Program-made: the position numbers and the translations under genes
Assembly (NCBI GenBank): GCA_947466555.1
Contig: CANIFK010000131.1
Span: 1-9,920, forward strand
Direction: 5' to 3'
DNA length: 9,920 nt
Source of the DNA: Acidobacteriota bacterium
GTDB lineage: Bacteria; Acidobacteriota; Terriglobia; Bryobacterales; Bryobacteraceae
The notes under the pieces: generated by a model
What the model was told of the DNA's origin: nothing
The model's database searches: none
The model's input: only the letters and a program-made list of their open reading frames with translations
Shown: positions 7,452-9,920 of the stretch, piece after piece
Position numbering within the stretch: position 1 is the stretch's first letter
Layout of the letters: every line of letters begins with the position of its first letter

Positions 7452-7943
7452 TCATCTGCCTGCTCCCAGGGTGGTCTCCAGATCGTGGACAATCGTCTGG
7501 GCAAGATTGCGTACGGCCTCCGGCGTGGCCAACTCCTGAGCGTAGAAATCCTCCGCCCATAGTTTTCGACCGGTGAACGGTTCGACGAGGAATACAGTTA
7601 CACGCGCCTGCGCGCCCGTCCGCCGGACGGAGATAGCCATCACCCGCGTAGCCCCGGTTTCCCGGGCCAACTCCGGCGCCCGCTGCGGTTTCGCTTGATA
7701 CGGGCGGATCGCTCGCCAGGGTAAGACTGGAACCTTCCCGCGTTCGATGGCCTGTGCGGTCACGGCCTCGGCCAGTCGCTCATCGGCCTCGTCGAGTCCG
7801 GCCACATCGATAAACGTCCATCGCGCCGGGACGATGGCGATGCCGTTCTCGGGCGTCGCTGGCCGCATGAAGAACCAGGCCGCGATGGCCAGCGCAACGA
7901 CGATGAGGCCAATCCATTTTCCAGCTTGAGCACGCGTGAGCAT
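7452..7943 (-). CDS. Membrane-anchored TolB-like domain protein, stand-alone and short
   Basis: This 163-residue protein has a basic N-terminus (MLTRAQAGK), one membrane helix (about 10-26, WIGLIVVALAIAAWFFM) and a single soluble domain. The domain resembles the TolB-like N-terminal domain often found between a membrane helix and TPRs in CadC/ToxR-type regulators, adenylate cyclases and Ser/Thr kinases. Matching parts are GIAIVPARW near 34-42, DERLAEAVTAQAIER (54-68), ELARETGATRVMAISVRRTG (91-110), ARVTVFLVEPFTGRKLWAEDF (113-133) and an ending helix. By charge, the domain should be periplasmic. The usual partners are absent: no winged-helix or kinase domain precedes the helix (an in-frame stop lies at 7974-7976) and no TPRs follow. 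It may be a stand-alone sensor or assembly subunit, or what remains of a larger protein. It is transcribed divergently from the TonB-like gene, 75 bases away. The family assignment is by pattern and moderately sure. Confidence 0.72.
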   Translation of the reverse strand: MLTRAQAGKWIGLIVVALAIAAWFFMRPATPENGIAIVPARWTFIDVAGLDEADERLAEAVTAQAIERGKVPVLPWRAIRPYQAKPQRAPELARETGATRVMAISVRRTGAQARVTVFLVEPFTGRKLWAEDFYAQELATPEAVRNLAQTIVHDLETTLGAGR

Positions 7944-8002
7944 TCTTCTGACTCTCCCACCGGACGCCGAAATTCACAAGTGCGGACGATGCTACGATGC
8001 CC

Positions 8003-8010
8003 AAGGGGAG
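8003..8010 (+). promoter_or_regulatory. Ribosome binding site supporting a GTG start at 8019
   Basis: AAGGGGAG lies 8 bases before GTG at 8019-8021. Starting there gives a signal peptide at the very N-terminus, whereas earlier in-frame ATGs (7926, 7989) would add a polar leader, and the one at 7926 overlaps the divergent gene. Confidence 0.7.
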
Positions 8011-8018
8011 AATACAAC

Positions 8019-8546
8019 GTGGACTTCCGATGGATCGCTGGCCTGATGCTGTCGCTCGCTTGCCCCGCTTGGGCTGTGTGTTCCGCGGAACGGATCGACG
8101 CTCCGTTGTACCCGCCTCTCGCGATTCAGGCCCGCCGCTCCGCCGTCATCACGGCGCAAGTCCGTGTCGATGCCGAAGGGTACCTACAGGCCGATTTGAG
8201 CGACCCTCAATCCCTCTTCGCCCCCGCCATTCGCGCCGCGTTCGCCCGCACCCGTCTGAGCCCCGCCGATTGTGCCGGTGCTGAGTTTCCCATCGTTTTC
8301 CGCTTCACAATTCGTGGCACGGAAACGCACCAGCGGGACACCGCCGCCGTCTTCTACGCCCCTGGCGAGTTTGAAGTATCCGCCCGCCCGTTCGCCGTTC
8401 AGTGGTCCCACCTCAGCGCTCGGAGCCGCCCTGTATTCGCCGCCAGCAAAACGAGCCGACTCCTCCTTGCTCAAATCCGTATTGCCCTGCGCGGTGAAGT
8501 CTCCGGTGCTACATTACAGGTCAATGACGGCTTCGAACTCGAATAA
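8019..8546 (+). CDS. Exported TonB C-terminal-like domain protein
   Basis: This is a 175-residue protein starting at GTG, chosen for the strong ribosome site and the signal peptide (residues 1-19, basic start, LACPAWA cleavage site). Residues about 27-100 match the TonB C-terminal fold: a YPPLAIQAR opening, then the strand VITAQVRVDAEGYL, a helix AIRAAFARTRLSPADC, and a final strand FPIVFRFTIRG. In TonB this domain docks on the TonB box of outer-membrane receptors. Here there is no N-terminal membrane anchor and no Pro-rich periplasm-spanning region, so the protein cannot be a normal energy transducer by itself. Similar stand-alone exported TonB-like domains occur in acidobacteria with unknown function. 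The last 75 residues have a polar, beta-rich character I do not recognise. It lies head-to-head with the TolB-like gene and converges on the NTF2-like gene, with 50 bases between stop codons and no clear terminator. Domain call fairly sure; role unknown. Confidence 0.75.
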   Translation: MDFRWIAGLMLSLACPAWAVCSAERIDAPLYPPLAIQARRSAVITAQVRVDAEGYLQADLSDPQSLFAPAIRAAFARTRLSPADCAGAEFPIVFRFTIRGTETHQRDTAAVFYAPGEFEVSARPFAVQWSHLSARSRPVFAASKTSRLLLAQIRIALRGEVSGATLQVNDGFELE

Positions 8547-8596
8547 GGAATAACAGCGTCTAGCGAATCCGAAGCCCTCCTGCGCCGTACCTTCGC

Positions 8597-9025
8597 CTAC
8601 TTCGCCGCCGTCAAACGCGTCGCCTGACGCGCCACCATCTTCCACCCGCCCGCGCCCTTCACCCACACGTGCAGAATGTCCATGTGAACAATGTTGGTCG
8701 CGCTATGGTACAGATCCACGCCGCCCCTCACCAGCGCCGTATTCCCATAAACCCGTACCTCGTGTTTGAAATAGTCCAGCCGTTCCACGATCGACTTCCC
8801 CGACGAGATCGACTTTACAAACTGCGCCTTCGTCTCCAGTTGCCCGGTCGAATGCGTGTACATCAGGTCGTCGCTCAGCAGCTTCTCCAGTGCCGGGCCA
8901 TCTTTGTGAATCATCGCCTGTTTCAGCGATTCCATCGCGGCCGACACTTCTTTCATCGCCGTCGCATCAGCAGGCGCGGCCACAAGGCAAACGGTGGCGG
9001 CAAGCGCCAGAAGGATATGTTTCAT
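8597..9025 (-). CDS. Secreted NTF2-like (DUF4440/SnoaL-type) protein
   Basis: This 142-residue protein has a signal peptide (MKHILLALAATVCLVAAPADA, cleavage about residue 21-23) and one NTF2-like cone domain. Helix 1 (MKEVSAAMESLKQAMIHKD) is followed by the typical ALEKLLSDDLMYTHSTG, a lysine-rich turn (TKAQFVKSI), the strand EVRVYGNTALVRGGVDL and the final strands HMDILHVWVKGAGGWKMVARQATRL. This is the DUF4440 pattern. The family includes ligand-binding and enzymatic members such as ketosteroid-isomerase relatives, but no specific active site is recognisable. It begins 31 bases after the stop of the SecA-like gene on the same strand, so the two are probably one transcript. A possible ribosome site, AGGAT, lies about 9 bases upstream of the ATG. 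Whether the SecA-like motor exports this protein is open; its signal peptide looks ordinary. Confidence 0.85.
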   Translation of the reverse strand: MKHILLALAATVCLVAAPADATAMKEVSAAMESLKQAMIHKDGPALEKLLSDDLMYTHSTGQLETKAQFVKSISSGKSIVERLDYFKHEVRVYGNTALVRGGVDLYHSATNIVHMDILHVWVKGAGGWKMVARQATRLTAAK

Positions 9026-9056
9026 GTCCTGAAGATCCTATATCATTTCGAACCCC

Positions 9057-9920
9057 CTATCCCCAGAACCGCCCGCTCCGCGCCTTCCTCGCCAGGCCTT
9101 TCATAATTCGCTCCATCCCCGTGCCGAACGGCTGATCGACGGTCAAATAGGTCCACGTCGCTCCACGCCGCGGCGGGGCCGTCTCGCCATTCGCCAATCG
9201 CATCGCCGTGTCATGATCCACCTGTTCCCACATCCGCGTGAACAGCCCGTCCACCGTCTGCAGGAACTCTGCCAGCGGCTCCCGCCCGCCTAGATTCAGC
9301 CACGGAAATCCCGACTTCAAATCCGCCACTTCCTCCAGAAAACACGCCCACGCCTCATCCATCGCGTCCAATCGGATGGGCCACTCCGCGATATCCGGCT
9401 CCGCTTCGCTCTTGGCGATCATCTCCTCCCGCGCCTGCAGCAAGGCGTGCCTTTGGCCTTCAATCACCCGTTCATATTTGTGCAAGAACAGCCGCGCATC
9501 CAGATGCCGTCCTTCGGCCCGCCGCTGCAACATGTCGCAATCGGCCAGCGTCTGAATCGCCTCCCCATCGTCGCGGAACCGGTGCACCAGTTCGTCGTCC
9601 AACGCCACGAAGTACCGCGAACTGCCCGGATCTCCCTGCCGGCCCGCCCGCCCTCGCAACTGGTTGTCAATCCGCCGGCTGTCGTTCCGCGCCGTACCGA
9701 TCACGTGCAACCCGCCCAACTCCGCCACGCCCTCCCCCAGCACAATATCCACGCCCCTGCCTGCCATATTCGTCGACACCGTCACCGCGCCGCGCTCACC
9801 GGCCCGCGCAATCAACGCCGCCTCAATCTCCTCATGCCGCGCGTTCAACACGTTGTGCGGAATGTCCGGTATCGCCCGGCTGATTGTCTCCGACGCCTCC
9901 ACGCTCTCACTCCCCACCAA
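9057..9920 (-). CDS. Accessory SecA-like ATPase, C-terminal part, lacking the helical wing domain and zinc tail; 5' end outside window
   Basis: This is the last 287 codons of a SecA-family protein; the start lies beyond base 9920, and the first codon seen (TTG) is internal. SecA is the ATPase that drives unfolded proteins through SecYEG. Visible parts, by fragment residue: the second nucleotide-binding domain, with LVGSESVEASE (1-11), IPHNVLNARHEE (20-31), AVTVSTNMAGRGVDIVLG (45-62), the GTARNDSRRIDNQLRGRAGRQGDPGSSR region (75-102) and LDDELVHRF; the scaffold segment with LHKYERVIEGQR (146-157); then LDAMDEAW (184-191) and GGREPLAEFLQTVDGLF (211-227). In usual SecA about 150 residues of helical wing domain separate the last two scaffold parts; here only about 25-30 do. 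The C-terminal linker and Cys-rich SEC-C motif are also missing, replaced by a short tail ending SGRFWG. GTERHES of normal SecA reads GTARNDS. Mycobacterial SecA2 likewise lacks the wing. SecA family certain; accessory role inferred. Confidence 0.9.
   Translation of the reverse strand: MVGSESVEASETISRAIPDIPHNVLNARHEEIEAALIARAGERGAVTVSTNMAGRGVDIVLGEGVAELGGLHVIGTARNDSRRIDNQLRGRAGRQGDPGSSRYFVALDDELVHRFRDDGEAIQTLADCDMLQRRAEGRHLDARLFLHKYERVIEGQRHALLQAREEMIAKSEAEPDIAEWPIRLDAMDEAWACFLEEVADLKSGFPWLNLGGREPLAEFLQTVDGLFTRMWEQVDHDTAMRLANGETAPPRRGATWTYLTVDQPFGTGMERIMKGLARKARSGRFWG

Noticed and set aside
7973..7998. TTCACA and TGCTACGAT in the divergent region as a promoter for the TonB-like gene.
   Set aside because: The boxes resemble -35 and extended -10 elements but are 14 bases apart, and the transcript start would fall inside the ribosome site.

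Overview
The window looks like a high-GC chromosomal segment from an acidobacterium, most likely the Bryobacter/Solibacter group. The main reason is the 1234-residue outer-membrane receptor with an N-terminal carboxypeptidase-regulatory/CnaB-like domain; Acidobacteriota carry this Oar-like TonB-receptor type in large paralogous families. A TPR-linked CHAT peptidase, InlB-type repeats in a secreted protein, a TolB-like sensor-type domain and a DUF4440/NTF2-like secreted protein also fit. The taxonomic call is inference from protein style; no marker gene is present.

Layout. (1) Bases 2-1336, + strand: the 3' end of a CHAT-domain protein with an intact His/Cys dyad and a C-terminal membrane helix; its start lies upstream of the window. 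(2) 1337-1840: about 500 bases without a convincing gene. They hold several GC-rich hairpins and end in a textbook Rho-independent terminator (1680-1719), followed by the leader of the next gene. (3) 1841-3307, +: a secreted protein of 488 residues ending in two InlB-type repeats with identical cysteine spacing, then a perfect 13-bp hairpin. (4) 3427-7131, +: the Oar-like TonB-dependent receptor, closed by another perfect 13-bp terminator hairpin. (5) 7186-7451: gene-poor. (6) 7452-7943, - strand, and 8019-8546, + strand: a divergent pair, a membrane-anchored TolB-like protein and an exported TonB-C-terminal-like protein, sharing a 75-base start region. (7) 8597-9025 and 9057-9920, both -: a secreted NTF2-like protein directly downstream of a SecA-like ATPase that runs off the window. 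The SecA lacks most of the helical wing domain and the C-terminal zinc tail, so it resembles an accessory (SecA2-type) motor rather than the housekeeping one.

How they may work together. Most products are predicted to act in or across the cell envelope: exported or outer-membrane proteins, a TonB-like domain, a membrane-anchored TolB-like domain and a SecA-type motor. The strong hairpins between genes argue that the + strand genes 1841-3307 and 3427-7131 are separate transcription units, whereas the SecA-like gene and the NTF2-like gene (31 bases apart) are probably co-transcribed. I see no CRISPR array, tRNA, rRNA, insertion sequence or phage gene. I cannot demonstrate a new multi-gene system here. 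The best leads are the wing-less SecA with its secreted neighbour, the membrane-tailed CHAT protein, and the structured 1337-1719 interval.
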